Positions 35,461 through 44,490 of a stretch of 64,000 nt of DNA are shown here, one piece after another. The position numbers and the translations under genes are program-made. Each line of letters starts with the position of its first letter. Position 1 is the stretch's first letter. The stretch is from Bacteroidota bacterium (GTDB lineage Bacteria; Bacteroidota; Bacteroidia; Bacteroidales; UBA10428): assembly GCA_016699695.1 (NCBI GenBank), contig CP065006.1, positions 682,001 to 746,000 of the forward strand, read 5' to 3'. The notes beneath the pieces were generated by a model that made no database searches, had not been told where the DNA came from, and saw nothing but the letters and a program-made list of their open reading frames with translations.

Positions 35461-35489
35461 CATGCACAGCTTTTTGCAAAGCGTGTGCA
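35461..35489. repeat. REP-like palindrome next to tRNA-Ser
   Basis: The sequence GCACAGCTTT-TTGC-AAAGCGTGTGC is an imperfect palindrome just upstream of the tRNA 5' end. It shares the 14-base core TTTTGCAAAGCGTG with the REP-like ends at 6253-6279 and 6902-6928, so it may be a solitary, diverged copy. Confidence 0.5.
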
Positions 35490-35541
35490 AAAGTAAAAAA
35501 ACAGCTTGTATTACCAAAAATTATTTAGCAAAAAGCTGAAT

Positions 35542-36537
35542 CTATTTCTTTTTAGTTTTATCGCCACTTCCACTTCCGCCGGCAATGGAATCGCGCATGC
35601 TTGTATCGGCCTCAATGTTGCGCAGGCGATAATAATCCATTATACCGAGGTTACCACTACGGAAAGCTTCAGCCATAGCTTTAGGAATCTCCGCTTCGGC
35701 TTCGATCACTTTGGCACGGGCTTCCTGAGCCTTCGCCTTCATCTCTTGTTCGAGTGCTACGGCCATGGCTCTGCGCTCCTCGGCTTTGGCCTGGGCTATA
35801 TTTTTATCGGCATTGGCCTGATCCATTTGAAGCACAGCACCAATGTTTTTTCCTATATCGATATCAGCAATGTCAATCGAAAGTATTTCAAATGCAGTTC
35901 CGGCATCTAATCCCTTATCCAGCACAACCCTCGAAATGGAGTCGGGGTTTTCAAGCACTGCCTTGTGCGAATGGGATGAACCAATGGACGAAACAATTCC
36001 TTCACCCACACGAGCCAACACTGTATCTTCCCCGGCACCACCCACCAATTGTTTGATGTTGGCACGCACAGTAACCCTTGCCTTACAAATTAACTGAATA
36101 CCATCTTTGGCAACCGCCGTTACCGGAGGAGTGTCGATTACTTTAGGGTTTACCGACATTTTCACAGCTTCAAGTACGTCGCGCCCTGCCAGGTCAATGG
36201 CAGTTGCAGCTTTAAAATCCAAAGTAATATTGGCTTTGTCAGCGGAAATAAGCGCCCGTACAACCATTTGCACATTACCACCTGCAAGATAGTGAGCCTC
36301 CAGCTCATCACGTACCAGCTTTAAGCCTGCTTTGGAGGAGTTGATCAAAGCGTTGAGAATAATTCCGGGAGGAACCTTACGGATTCGCATTCCAATCAGT
36401 TGACCAATTGGAACATACACACGTGCAAACACCGCACTAAACCATAATCCCAATGGAATAAAATAAAAGAAAAGCCACAACACAGTGATGATGGCAATAA
36501 TAATTAAAACATAAAGACCAAGTCCAGCTCCATCCAT
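35542..36537 (-). CDS. floA: Flotillin-like protein FloA
   Basis: Membrane scaffold of the bacterial flotillin type, 331 residues, thought to organise functional membrane microdomains. It has an N-terminal hydrophobic segment ([27 protein letters not shown], in two parts), then a PHB-like domain ([37 protein letters not shown] region), and an Ala/Glu-rich coiled coil ([20 protein letters not shown] onward). The family's characteristic [18 protein letters not shown] and [13 protein letters not shown] blocks are present. Length matches FloA. It is eight bases downstream of nfeD, in the order clpS-nfeD-floA. Confidence 0.93.
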   Translation of the reverse strand: MDGAGLGLYVLIIIAIITVLWLFFYFIPLGLWFSAVFARVYVPIGQLIGMRIRKVPPGIILNALINSSKAGLKLVRDELEAHYLAGGNVQMVVRALISADKANITLDFKAATAIDLAGRDVLEAVKMSVNPKVIDTPPVTAVAKDGIQLICKARVTVRANIKQLVGGAGEDTVLARVGEGIVSSIGSSHSHKAVLENPDSISRVVLDKGLDAGTAFEILSIDIADIDIGKNIGAVLQMDQANADKNIAQAKAEERRAMAVALEQEMKAKAQEARAKVIEAEAEIPKAMAEAFRSGNLGIMDYYRLRNIEADTSMRDSIAGGSGSGDKTKKK

Positions 36538-36545
36538 TTTAGTAG

Positions 36546-37010
36546 TTATTTAGGTTCAACAAATATTTTATTTTTTTCAGTATGCACAATCACCACATCG
36601 ACATTGGAATCGATGTACCCTCCCATCGATCGGGCTTCAATAATCATATCATGTATCATCACCTTGCCAATGGGCGCAAGGCGCGATATACTTTTTCCAA
36701 TTTCGCCCACCTTAAACTGATCGGAACCAGCTGTTTCGATATGACTGTCGATACTTGTGCTTAATCCCATTCTTTGCCATGTTTTTGTCTTAAATGCAAG
36801 CACAAATAAGATTACAATTAAAGCAGTTGTTGCCAGCATAATATAATGGCCATCGGGTGTGCCATGAAAAATATATCCTGAAACTACTCCACCAATAATT
36901 AAAGCTGTACCTGCAATGCCAGCAATGGTTACACCAGGAATAACAAGAAACTCTATAAGGAGCAATACAATTCCAATGAGTATAAGGATGATTATAACGC
37001 TTATTGCCAT
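36546..37010 (-). CDS. NfeD-family membrane protein
   Basis: 154 residues of the short NfeD type that accompanies FloA. Hydrophobic segments cover residues about 1-75 ([57 protein letters not shown]). The C-terminal 60 residues form an OB-fold ([39 protein letters not shown]). No serine-protease domain is present, which distinguishes it from the long NfeD. Start is two bases after the clpS stop and the stop is eight bases before floA, so the three are co-transcribed. It is thought to act with flotillin at the membrane. Confidence 0.9.
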   Translation of the reverse strand: MAISVIIILILIGIVLLLIEFLVIPGVTIAGIAGTALIIGGVVSGYIFHGTPDGHYIMLATTALIVILFVLAFKTKTWQRMGLSTSIDSHIETAGSDQFKVGEIGKSISRLAPIGKVMIHDMIIEARSMGGYIDSNVDVVIVHTEKNKIFVEPK

Positions 37011-37012
37011 AA

Positions 37013-37300
37013 TTATTCGATTGTAGCCTCAAGTCCACGCTCGACTAAGGCCTCTTTAAAAGGTTTCAGGAAATTGTGACTGCCTTTTTTTACATCGCAC
37101 TTTCCTTTGTAGTGAATAAGATAAGTACATTGCTCTGCTTGTATTTCATCCATCTCGCAGACATTCACCAGTGTCTCAATCACAAAATCGAAGGTGTGAA
37201 AATCATCGTTGTGCAGCACAAGAAAATTCTTTTGACCCGTACCGCTATCAACTTTTTCTTTTAAGTCGGGCTGGTTTGTATGAAATTCGTTTGCGGCCAT
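37013..37300 (-). CDS. clpS: ATP-dependent Clp protease adaptor ClpS
   Basis: 95-residue adaptor that delivers N-degron proteins to ClpAP-type proteases. The core is canonical: LVLHNDDFHTFDFVIETL (the N-D-D-x-x-T motif), CEMDEIQAEQCTYLIHYKGKC and the C-terminal EALVERGLEATIE. The first ~25 residues are polar and variable, as usual. It is the first gene of the clpS-nfeD-floA unit. Its adjacency to floA is a useful local link between proteolysis and the membrane scaffold but need not mean direct interaction. Confidence 0.93.
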   Translation of the reverse strand: MAANEFHTNQPDLKEKVDSGTGQKNFLVLHNDDFHTFDFVIETLVNVCEMDEIQAEQCTYLIHYKGKCDVKKGSHNFLKPFKEALVERGLEATIE

Positions 37301-37363
37301 ACTTTGTATTTTGATCGCTTTTTTGCTCAGCTAACAAAAATAGCAATTAAGTTCACAACAACC

Positions 37364-38254
37364 TTAACGGATAAGATTTTTTTCGCTGAATTCGTATTCC
37401 CTCGCCTCTTGAATCGAAATTTTATTCCCATTCATATAAGGCAATATGAATGCATCCTCAAATCCTCTTTCCTTTACCGTGATCAAGGCCTCTCGGGCCT
37501 CTTTCGAACTGGAAAAAAGTCCGGTAAAATAGGTGAGTTTGGAGCTGTCTTCCATCAGCTCAAGCCAACATGGAACCATACCTCCAAAACTCTCTGCGGC
37601 CAACGATTTGGAATAAACACCCAATTGAATGCAGTAAACAAGGCCTTCTGGCAAAATTGTCAAAGAAGGTATGGGCCTTTTGTCACTATAAGGAGCCTTT
37701 TCCATGACAACAAAATAGCTGTTTCCTGTTTCCGGTGTAAAATTATTCTGCCAATTACTTCTGAATGCAAAGGATGTGTCCGAACCCTCCTGGAAGTGTA
37801 CAGGAAAAAACTGGTAAAAAAGTGTGTTGTTCACAAGACGACTTATTTCAAGCAGAATTATCTGCGTAGGGGCTTTGGTGCCAGACGAAGCCATCTCTGG
37901 TTGATTGATTTGTGATTTTTGGAACAATTCGTCTGCCTGCTCCTGACAACGGCGAATGGAAGATTCAAGAATCTGAATAGAGGACTTTAATTTCTGACGT
38001 TCATCTGTCTGAGTGCAGGCTGAATACAAATTCCTCTGAATCAACAATTGATCGCGCATTGAATCGCATTGTAGCTGCAATGTGAGCGCCTGAGAGAGAA
38101 GACTATCGTATTCGGCATACCTTATTAAAAATGAAGTATTTCCCCAGGCAGTATTGGTTTCTTTACTTTCAGCTGACAACTCGACCAAAAAAAACAGGCT
38201 AAGAAGCATAGACAGAAACAGGGAATAACGAACAATAGGCAAAATGGCTGTCAT
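37364..38254 (-). CDS. Exported protein with C-terminal SPOR-like domain
   Basis: 296 residues with an N-terminal signal-anchor (IVRYSLFLSMLLSLFFLVELSA). A coiled-coil stretch rich in Gln, Arg and Leu occupies residues about 45-105. The C-terminal third resembles an SPOR repeat, a peptidoglycan-binding fold: VYCIQLGVYSKSLAAESFGG, then LTYFTGLFSSSKEAREALITV and GFEDAFILPYMNGNKI. Such proteins sit in the envelope, often at division sites. It is divergent from the FKBP gene and ends 63 bases upstream of clpS on the same strand; it may be co-transcribed with clpS. Confidence 0.7.
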   Translation of the reverse strand: MTAILPIVRYSLFLSMLLSLFFLVELSAESKETNTAWGNTSFLIRYAEYDSLLSQALTLQLQCDSMRDQLLIQRNLYSACTQTDERQKLKSSIQILESSIRRCQEQADELFQKSQINQPEMASSGTKAPTQIILLEISRLVNNTLFYQFFPVHFQEGSDTSFAFRSNWQNNFTPETGNSYFVVMEKAPYSDKRPIPSLTILPEGLVYCIQLGVYSKSLAAESFGGMVPCWLELMEDSSKLTYFTGLFSSSKEAREALITVKERGFEDAFILPYMNGNKISIQEAREYEFSEKNLIR

Positions 38255-38340
38255 TTCTATCTGATTACACTACGAAATTAAACACAAAGTGGGTGCGCAT
38301 AAAAAAGAGTTTTACACATACCATTGATAATAAAATATTT

Positions 38341-38348
38341 TACCTTTG
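38341..38348 (+). promoter_or_regulatory. Candidate -7 box for the FKBP-cyclophilin unit
   Basis: TACCTTTG fits TAnnTTTG, 98 bases before the ATG at 38447. A TTG lies 15 bases upstream, closer than the usual spacing. Confidence 0.4.
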
Positions 38349-38446
38349 CCCGACTTAAAATACTAACTAACCAAAATCCATCGTATCAAATAATACCATT
38401 GAAGCATTTAAAACAAACACAAATTAAATAATTAATCAACATTTTT

Positions 38447-39142
38447 ATGAAACACATTTTAAAATCAATCATTGTATTAGTTTTCGTGGCAATTGCATTC
38501 TCTTGCCAGTCGCAACCAGGCCAAAAAGCCAAGCTAAAAACCAATTTCGATACCGTTAGCTACATGATAGGAATGTCGGTAGGTGCCAGTTTCGAGCAAT
38601 TGCCGAGCAAAGACCAAATCAGCCCAGAGCTTATTGCCAAAGGCATTTACGATGTACTTAAACAAGGTGATACACTTTTCACCATGGAAGAAATGCAAAA
38701 CTACCTGAGAGAATTTTCAATGGCGGAGCAAGAAAAAGCTTCTGAAAAAGCTAAAAAAGAAAATACCGATTTCCTGGAGAAAAATAAAGCCAACGAGGGT
38801 GTGGCTGTTACCGAAAGTGGATTACAATACCGCGTGATTAAAGAAGGTGCAGGCGTAAAACCAGCAGCCACTGACAAAGTAAAAGTACACTATACCGGTA
38901 AGCTTATCGATGGAACTGTGTTTGACAGTTCTGTAGAACGCGGAACACCTGCTGAATTTGGCCTCAATCAGGTTATTCCGGGTTGGACCGAAGGTCTGCA
39001 GCTGATGTCTGTTGGATCTATTTACGAATTGACTATTCCTTTTGAACTGGCTTATGGACCCCGTGGCAGCGGACAAGTAATTCCTCCTTATGCTACGCTT
39101 GTTTTTGAAGTAGAATTAATCGAAATTTTACCTGCCGAATAA
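38447..39142 (+). CDS. FKBP-type peptidyl-prolyl isomerase lipoprotein
   Basis: 231 residues. The signal peptide ends in a lipobox (AIAFSC), so Cys20 is probably lipidated and the protein envelope-anchored. Residues about 30-120 form an FKBP_N dimerisation segment ([19 protein letters not shown] and a long helix). The C-terminal 100 residues are the FKBP isomerase: [36 protein letters not shown] and [15 protein letters not shown], with all core drug-site residues present. It resembles FkpA/Mip folding helpers of the periplasm. The stop overlaps the start of the cyclophilin gene by one base. Confidence 0.92.
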   Translation: MKHILKSIIVLVFVAIAFSCQSQPGQKAKLKTNFDTVSYMIGMSVGASFEQLPSKDQISPELIAKGIYDVLKQGDTLFTMEEMQNYLREFSMAEQEKASEKAKKENTDFLEKNKANEGVAVTESGLQYRVIKEGAGVKPAATDKVKVHYTGKLIDGTVFDSSVERGTPAEFGLNQVIPGWTEGLQLMSVGSIYELTIPFELAYGPRGSGQVIPPYATLVFEVELIEILPAE

Positions 39143-39600
39143 TGAAAAAAGCAATTATTACTACTGCCAAAGGCGAGATGAAGGTTGAATTTTACGAAAA
39201 GGATGCCCCAAAAACAGTAGACAATTTTGTAAAACTGGCCAAGGAAGGCTATTACAACGGCTTACGCTTTCACAGGGTAATACCCGATTTTGTGATACAA
39301 GGTGGCTGTCCTTACTCGAAAGAAGTTTCCAACCCCAGGGTTGGAACCGGCGGGCCAGGATATTCCATTGATTGCGAACTTACAGGCGAAAATCAATATC
39401 ACGACCGCGGAGTGTTGTCGATGGCTCATGCAGGACGCAACACAGGTGGCTCGCAGTTTTTTATTTGTCATAGTCGCAAAAACACTGCCCACCTCGACCG
39501 CAACCATACCTGCTTTGGCAAGGTGTACGAAGGTCTTGAGGTGATTGATTCCATCAAAGCCGGTGACTTGATTGAGAAAATACAAATTATTGAGGAATAA
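39142..39600 (+). CDS. Cyclophilin-type peptidyl-prolyl isomerase
   Basis: 152 residues without a signal peptide, so cytosolic. The cyclophilin core is complete: [46 protein letters not shown] and [15 protein letters not shown], including the catalytic Arg in FHRV and Phe in SQFFI. It matches the small PpiB-like group. Translation is coupled to the FKBP gene (TAATG overlap). Pairing a lipoprotein FKBP with a cytosolic cyclophilin in one transcript is common in Bacteroidota. A hairpin terminator follows. Confidence 0.92.
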   Translation: MKKAIITTAKGEMKVEFYEKDAPKTVDNFVKLAKEGYYNGLRFHRVIPDFVIQGGCPYSKEVSNPRVGTGGPGYSIDCELTGENQYHDRGVLSMAHAGRNTGGSQFFICHSRKNTAHLDRNHTCFGKVYEGLEVIDSIKAGDLIEKIQIIEE

Positions 39601-39624
39601 ATTCCTGGTTTATATTGAGATAAA

Positions 39625-39656
39625 AAGCTGTATCCAGATGGGTGCAGCTTTTTTTT
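39625..39656. terminator. Bidirectional terminator between cyclophilin and M64 peptidase genes
   Basis: Stem AAGCTGTATCC / GGGTGCAGCTT with an AGAT loop, flanked by A-run and T-run, placed between convergent genes. The T-run overlaps the stop codon of the peptidase gene at 39655-39657. Confidence 0.85.
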
Positions 39657-40935
39657 ATTTAGAAAAACATTTAAGTTTTTGTTCGATAATCTGCCTGCAT
39701 ACCATGCAAAAATGGTCGCACTCTGATGATTTCATGGCGCAATCCAACGAGGGCCTGTAAATCCCCTTTGCCTGGTAAACGGCTCCCTCGAATGCACCTA
39801 TTGCATCGTAGTATTCTTCAATCAATGGCGTTGGCACAGGTATGGTGTCGGCAACCAGATTTTTCCATTTTGCATCGAAATTCACAAGGGTAGTCACATT
39901 TGGTTCGACAGGTTCAATATCCAAGCGCATAAACTCACTGTAACTTACCTCACTAGAATAATATTCGTCGGCCAATCCGGCAAAGCTATGCCCCAGTTCG
40001 TGGATAAAAACAAAAGCACTTTTATCGTTATCGACAGTAAAGATGTTGTAAAAATTATAAATGCCGCCTCCCCCATACCGCATCGAGTTTACTAAAATGC
40101 ACACCCGATCGAAATAGATTCCATGCAAGGCCTTATAAACCATGGAAATGTCAGGAACAGAAAGATACCGATCTATGGAAAAGGTGCCAAAGGTGCTATT
40201 AAAATTAGTTCGACACCAGACACTTTCTGATGGCACATCGACTCCTTCTTGTGGCGACTCAATAAACACCGCCCGGATCCTGATACCCTCCTGATTGCTG
40301 CGGTAGGGTTCCCAATCGAAAAGTACCTCTTTAAACCGGTTTGCATCAGAAAAGAATTTAGTTTTTTGCGGCTCAGTATATCCTTCCGACACAAACACCA
40401 ACTCAAGTTTATGCTGAAAGTTACCCTTGTCGTGTACAACTCTGTCGATTCGATTAAAGCTATATTCAGGTTCATATTTCACTGAAGATTTCTCCAGTGT
40501 CTGGCTATAAAACTCGTTAAACACAAGATTGGTGTCGCGGCGAAAAAGCTTCACTGTAAAACTATCTGCGCATGAAGGAAAGCGCAGGCTATTGCGAAAG
40601 CTATTTTCCATGCTGTTGGCTTCTTCAGTTAACTGCCATTCCTGAAACAAATCGGAAAAACTATGCGAATAAAGTATCCTGCCTGTAGCTGCATCATGCA
40701 CCTCTACCTTGTACTTCCCATATTCCGGACAATCGCCATTTTTTTTTAATAACTCGCCGATACCTGCCTCATAAACAAAAGATACATCCTCTATTCGTGC
40801 ATGGAATTTGTTGCCAGTAATGGAATAATCCATGCGTATAGCCATGGAGCTCGTTTCCTCGGGCCTTACAGACTCCTGTCCCTTTAGACTAAGACAAACA
40901 ATAAAGAGAAAAAAAATATGTGCGAATCGATTCAT
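39655..40935 (-). CDS. Exported M64-family (IgA peptidase-like) metallopeptidase
   Basis: 426 residues with a signal peptide (MNRFAHIFFLFIVCLSLKGQ). The zinc motif is FIHELGHSFAGLADEYY (H-E-x-x-H plus the downstream D-E-Y) near residue 310, preceded by NFYNIFTVDNDKSAFV, and the LVFVSEGYTEPQKTKFF block near residue 177 is characteristic of peptidase M64. The N-terminal 150 residues form an immunoglobulin-like beta domain. A late Cys pair (CDHFCMVC) may be structural. There is no T9SS sorting domain, so the location is likely periplasmic or secreted. Substrate is unknown; M64 members in gut species cleave immunoglobulins, but that should not be assumed here. Confidence 0.88.
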   Translation of the reverse strand: MNRFAHIFFLFIVCLSLKGQESVRPEETSSMAIRMDYSITGNKFHARIEDVSFVYEAGIGELLKKNGDCPEYGKYKVEVHDAATGRILYSHSFSDLFQEWQLTEEANSMENSFRNSLRFPSCADSFTVKLFRRDTNLVFNEFYSQTLEKSSVKYEPEYSFNRIDRVVHDKGNFQHKLELVFVSEGYTEPQKTKFFSDANRFKEVLFDWEPYRSNQEGIRIRAVFIESPQEGVDVPSESVWCRTNFNSTFGTFSIDRYLSVPDISMVYKALHGIYFDRVCILVNSMRYGGGGIYNFYNIFTVDNDKSAFVFIHELGHSFAGLADEYYSSEVSYSEFMRLDIEPVEPNVTTLVNFDAKWKNLVADTIPVPTPLIEEYYDAIGAFEGAVYQAKGIYRPSLDCAMKSSECDHFCMVCRQIIEQKLKCFSK

Positions 40936-40952
40936 AAAAAATTCTTAAATAA

Positions 40953-40960
40953 TATATTTG
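40953..40960 (+). promoter_or_regulatory. Candidate -7 box for the MscS-type channel gene
   Basis: TATATTTG fits TAnnTTTG, 31 bases before the ATG at 40992, in the 56-base gap between divergent genes. Upstream element weak. Confidence 0.4.
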
Positions 40961-40991
40961 CCACCCATTTAAGTTAACACTTTTTACGATT

Positions 40992-42254
40992 ATGAATACC
41001 AATTACCTTTTCGATTTAAGTTCGTATTTGAAAAATACCAACATTTCAGAAGAATTTTATCCCCTTATCAATGTGGGTTTTGGTTTGCTTGTACTTATAT
41101 TATTTGCTTACACAGCACATATCATTATTAAAAAATTTGTTTTAAAGGCTCTGCAATCGGTGGCGAAGCGCACCAAATCAATGTGGGATGATATTTTACT
41201 TGAAAAGAAAGTGTTCAACAGGCTTGCCCATTTAGTGCCGGCAATTATTATCTATTCTGCAATTGGATATATTCTGAAGGATTACGACAAGGCTTTGCTT
41301 TTGGGGTATGCTGTGCTGAAAATATACATGAATCTCATGGTTATTCTCGCACTGGATGCCATGGTCAGTGCCATGCATCATATTTACCTCAGCATGGATG
41401 TTGCAAAAGACCGTCCCAACATTAAGGGTTATGTTCAAATTGCAAAAATCATTATCTACTTCATAGGAGTCATTCTAATTCTTTCGATAATTCTGAATAA
41501 AAAACCCACCGCCCTGTTTGCAGGTTTGGGTGCCATGGCTGCGATTCTATTGCTGGTTTTTAAAGACACCATACTTGGATTAGTGGCAAGCATTCAACTT
41601 TCGGCAAACGATATGGTACGCATAGGCGATTACATTACCATGCCAAGCCGAAATGCCGACGGCAATGTGATAGAAGTAACTCTGAACACAGTAAAAGTAA
41701 GAAACGCTGATAAAACAATCAGCACCATACCTACCTACGCGCTTGTTTCAGAATCGTTTAGCAACTGGCGGGGGATGGTAGAATCAGGAGGCAGGCGCAT
41801 AAAACGCCATATTGCCATTGATATGAAAAGTGTAAAATTCTGCACTCCCGAGATGCTAAATAAGTTTTCGCGCATCAATCTTCTCGAAGACTATATTCAA
41901 AATAAATCAAAAGAAATTGCCGAATACAATGCTGAAAATAAGTTTGACGAGTCTTTAGCCGTAAACGGTAGAAGAATGACCAACCTGGGTACATTTCGAT
42001 ACTACCTGGAGGCTTATTTGAAAAATAATCCGATGATTCATCAGGATATGCCACTTTTGGTAAGACAATTACAACCAACAGAAACAGGGATACCCATTGA
42101 AATTTATGTATTTTGCAAAGTTACTGAATGGGACAGCTATGAAAGAATTCAGGCCGATATCTTCGACCATATCCTGTCTATCATACCTACTTTTGAATTA
42201 AACGTATTTCAGAATCCTTCGGGACACGATTTTGAGGCTTTCATGAAGAAATAG
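40992..42254 (+). CDS. MscS-family mechanosensitive channel (YbdG/YnaI-like)
   Basis: 420 residues. Four or five membrane helices (GLLVLILFAYTAHIIIKKFV, LVPAIIIYSAIGYILKD, VILALDAMVSAMHHI, IAKIIIYFIGVILILSIIL) lead to the pore-lining helix (AGLGAMAAILLLVFKDTILGLVAS, in two parts) and the beta domain with GDYITMPSRNADGNVIEVTLNTVKVRN (in two parts). The C-terminal cytosolic domain (VNGRRMTNLGTFRYYLEAYL) is like miniconductance channels of the YbdG type. It releases solutes on sudden osmotic down-shift. It is transcribed alone and ends at paired terminator hairpins. Confidence 0.9.
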   Translation: MNTNYLFDLSSYLKNTNISEEFYPLINVGFGLLVLILFAYTAHIIIKKFVLKALQSVAKRTKSMWDDILLEKKVFNRLAHLVPAIIIYSAIGYILKDYDKALLLGYAVLKIYMNLMVILALDAMVSAMHHIYLSMDVAKDRPNIKGYVQIAKIIIYFIGVILILSIILNKKPTALFAGLGAMAAILLLVFKDTILGLVASIQLSANDMVRIGDYITMPSRNADGNVIEVTLNTVKVRNADKTISTIPTYALVSESFSNWRGMVESGGRRIKRHIAIDMKSVKFCTPEMLNKFSRINLLEDYIQNKSKEIAEYNAENKFDESLAVNGRRMTNLGTFRYYLEAYLKNNPMIHQDMPLLVRQLQPTETGIPIEIYVFCKVTEWDSYERIQADIFDHILSIIPTFELNVFQNPSGHDFEAFMKK

Positions 42255-42298
42255 AAAAGCCAACAATTTAAGGGTTCAATCCTATTGGCATAGTATAA

Positions 42299-42360
42299 AA
42301 ACTGCATCAGTCTAAATTCAGGCTGATGCAGTTTAAAAAGGGGTTTGCAAAAAGCAAACC
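42299..42360. terminator. Two terminator hairpins between mscS-like gene and glnB
   Basis: Hairpin 1: arms AAACTGCATCAG (42299-42310) and CTGATGCAGTTT (42323-42334), perfectly inverted. Hairpin 2: GGTTTGC and GCAAACC (42342-42348, 42354-42360) around AAAAA. They lie between convergent genes and are likely shared or one for each strand. Confidence 0.8.
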
Positions 42361-42386
42361 TATATAGAACAGGTTTCAGGTTTCGA

Positions 42387-42731
42387 TTAAATTGCAATAC
42401 CGCCTCGCTCTTCGGTGCGAATGCGGATGCATTCTTCGAGGTTGGTAATAAATATTTTACCATCTCCAACCTCACCCTCTTTGCCGCTTTTTGCCGTTTG
42501 AATAATAGTATTGACTGTAATATCGACAAAAGCCTCGTTCACAGCAATTTCTATCTTTACCTTAGGTATAAGCTTTGGGATAACTTTTTTTCCGCGGTAA
42601 ATATCTTCCTGGTGCTGTTGTCCATGACCCGACACACGCATAACAGTGATCCGTGTAATATCAGCTTCGATAAGTGCCTCGCGCACTGCATCAAGTTTGG
42701 TTTCGTTTATAATAGCTGTTATAAGTTTCAT
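42387..42731 (-). CDS. glnB: P-II nitrogen regulatory protein
   Basis: 114-residue signal protein that senses ATP/ADP and 2-oxoglutarate and controls partners such as AmtB. The family core is clear: KLDAVREALIEADITRITVM, KVKIEIAVNE and VGDGKIFITNLEECIRIRTEE. The T-loop is GQQHQEDIYRGKKVIPKL; it is one residue shorter than in E. coli GlnB and the position of the uridylylated Tyr51 holds Val, so that modification cannot occur there. An in-frame ATG at 42797 would add 22 residues without family support. Downstream of amtB on the same strand, consistent with the common amtB-glnK arrangement. Confidence 0.92.
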   Translation of the reverse strand: MKLITAIINETKLDAVREALIEADITRITVMRVSGHGQQHQEDIYRGKKVIPKLIPKVKIEIAVNEAFVDITVNTIIQTAKSGKEGEVGDGKIFITNLEECIRIRTEERGGIAI

Positions 42732-42767
42732 ACGTTTATAATTTATTTTTAATGGTCGTATAGCCTG

Positions 42768-42782
42768 CCCCGCTTTGCGGGG
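42768..42782. other. GC-rich hairpin in the amtB-glnB spacer
   Basis: CCCCGC-TTT-GCGGGG, a perfect six-pair stem in the 181-base gap. No T-run follows, so it is not a standard terminator; it might reduce read-through or protect one mRNA end. Confidence 0.5.
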
Positions 42783-42912
42783 GAACACCCATATCAATTT
42801 TCGATTGTGCCTGACTTGGTTGAGCTAGTGAACCCGTTTGCAGAGAGGCACTATGGGGATGTTTCATTGGCAGTTAAATTTTAATCTATGTTATAATTTT
42901 AGCGAAACTTCA

Positions 42913-44208
42913 TTACAAATTAAGCATACCATATCCGTGCTCACCATGATAACTGGCATCCAGGCCCTGCATTTCGTCCTTTTCTTTCGAACGCAGACCA
43001 ATGGTTTTGTCGATCACAAAAACAATTATCAGTGTAAGTACTGCAGCATAAGCAATGGCAATACCCACAGCCAGAGCTTGAATTCCCAACTGGGAGGTTA
43101 TTTCGCCAGCAGTATGATCGCCGCGCATAAAGAAAACCAGAAAGATTGCACCAACAATTCCACCAATGCCATGCAAACCAAAAGCATCGAGACTATCGTC
43201 GTAACCAAATTTATCTTTTAGAATAATGAACATGTAACAGGCTAAAGAAGCCAATACACCAAGGGCAAGGGCACCTATTGGTTGTACAACTCCTGCAGCT
43301 GGGGTAACGGCTACCAAACCTGCTAGAATTCCAGAAGCAAAACCAAGGGCAGTAGATTTTCCCTGATGAAAACCTTCGATAAGCATCCAGGTGATTGCTC
43401 CGGCAGCAGCAGCGGCTTGTGTGGCAGTAAGAGCCTGTGCAGTAGCAAGTCCACTGCTTATTGAGCTGCCTGCATTAAATCCAAACCAGCCTACCCATAA
43501 TAAACCTGCACCCATCATGGTCATTGCCAGGTTACTGGGTGCTATGGCAGCTTTCGGATGTCCACGACGCCCACCCAGATACAAGGCTGCTACCAATCCG
43601 CTCACGCCAGCTGAAATATGCACCACGGTTCCACCTGCAAAGTCAATGGCTCCCATTTTGAAAAGGAAACCTCCTTCGGCCCATACCCAATGGCAAAGCG
43701 GATTGTATACTATGATTCCCCAAACGGCTATAAAAATTACATATCCTTTAAATGTTACCCTTTCCGCAAAAGCACCCGCAATGAGGGCAGGAGTGATAAT
43801 GGCAAACTTGCCCTGAAACATTGAAAATACATATTCCGGAACTCCAGAACCCATAATGCTTTCATCAATTCCGTTCAGAAAGAAATAGTCTTTGTTCCAT
43901 CCAAACCATCCTCCGAGCACATTGCCACCAAAACTCATGGAATAGCCTAAAATTACCCATAAGACTGCCATCACACCCATGGCTACAAAACTGTGCATCA
44001 TGGTGCCCAACACGTTTTTCGTACGTACAAGGCCACCATAAAACATGGCCAGCCCAGGAACCATTAAAAGTACCAGCGCGGTGGAAGTGAGCATCCAGGA
44101 AGTAACTCCGGTGTCCACTGCCGCTCCTTCGGATGCAAACAATGCATTTGATCCGAAAAATAGCAGGATAAAAAGAACTGCTAAAAGTTTAAAGTTTAAT
44201 TTTTTCAT
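42913..44208 (-). CDS. amtB: Ammonium transporter AmtB
   Basis: 431 residues. A cleavable-looking signal peptide (MKKLNFKLLAVLFILLFFGSNALFA) is followed by eleven membrane helices. Family signatures are clear: MFYGGLVRTKNVLGT, DFAGGTVVHISAGVSGL with the first pore His, and DAFGLHGIGGIVGAIF with the second. The selectivity-gate Phe residues lie in the MFQGKFAIITPALIAGAFAERV region. It brings ammonium into the cell. It is upstream of glnB and next to asnA and asnB on the same strand, so ammonium uptake, sensing and incorporation into asparagine lie together. Confidence 0.95.
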   Translation of the reverse strand: MKKLNFKLLAVLFILLFFGSNALFASEGAAVDTGVTSWMLTSTALVLLMVPGLAMFYGGLVRTKNVLGTMMHSFVAMGVMAVLWVILGYSMSFGGNVLGGWFGWNKDYFFLNGIDESIMGSGVPEYVFSMFQGKFAIITPALIAGAFAERVTFKGYVIFIAVWGIIVYNPLCHWVWAEGGFLFKMGAIDFAGGTVVHISAGVSGLVAALYLGGRRGHPKAAIAPSNLAMTMMGAGLLWVGWFGFNAGSSISSGLATAQALTATQAAAAAGAITWMLIEGFHQGKSTALGFASGILAGLVAVTPAAGVVQPIGALALGVLASLACYMFIILKDKFGYDDSLDAFGLHGIGGIVGAIFLVFFMRGDHTAGEITSQLGIQALAVGIAIAYAAVLTLIIVFVIDKTIGLRSKEKDEMQGLDASYHGEHGYGMLNL

Positions 44209-44261
44209 AAATCCCCTGTTATTGATTAATGTTTGCTTATAAATTTTTAGTTTTTATGCGA

Positions 44262-44269
44262 CAAATATA
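44262..44269 (-). promoter_or_regulatory. Candidate -7 box of the amtB promoter
   Basis: TATATTTG on the minus strand fits TAnnTTTG and lies 53 bases upstream of the amtB ATG. The region just upstream is very AT-rich and has no clear -33 TTTG; nitrogen control sites were not identified. Confidence 0.45.
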
Positions 44270-44407
44270 TAAATATTTTAATATACGAAGTCATTTTTTA
44301 TGCTTTTTACACATATTAACCCATATTTATTTAATAGTGAAAGTTAATTATTATGTATTTTTTTACTTACATATCTGTATTTTTTGGGGGTATTGAATAC
44401 TATTTAT

Positions 44408-44436
44408 AAAAAACCCCCTGCTTTTCGCAGAGGGTT
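44408..44436 (-). terminator. Terminator downstream of asnA
   Basis: On the minus strand, stem AACCCTCTGC / GCAGGGGGTT with a GAAAA loop then a T-run, 55 bases past the asnA stop. Confidence 0.85.
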
Positions 44437-44490
44437 AATATAAAAAAGGTGCTTATTAACAAATAGACACTTTGTATGCAACAGTTTGCC

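Noticed and set aside
37280..37915. 211-codon frame on the plus strand opposite the SPOR-like gene
   Set aside because: Antisense to a protein with a signal anchor and SPOR-like domain; its translation has no recognised feature.
42345..42752. 135-codon plus-strand frame across glnB
   Set aside because: Antisense to the conserved P-II protein and overlaps terminator hairpins.
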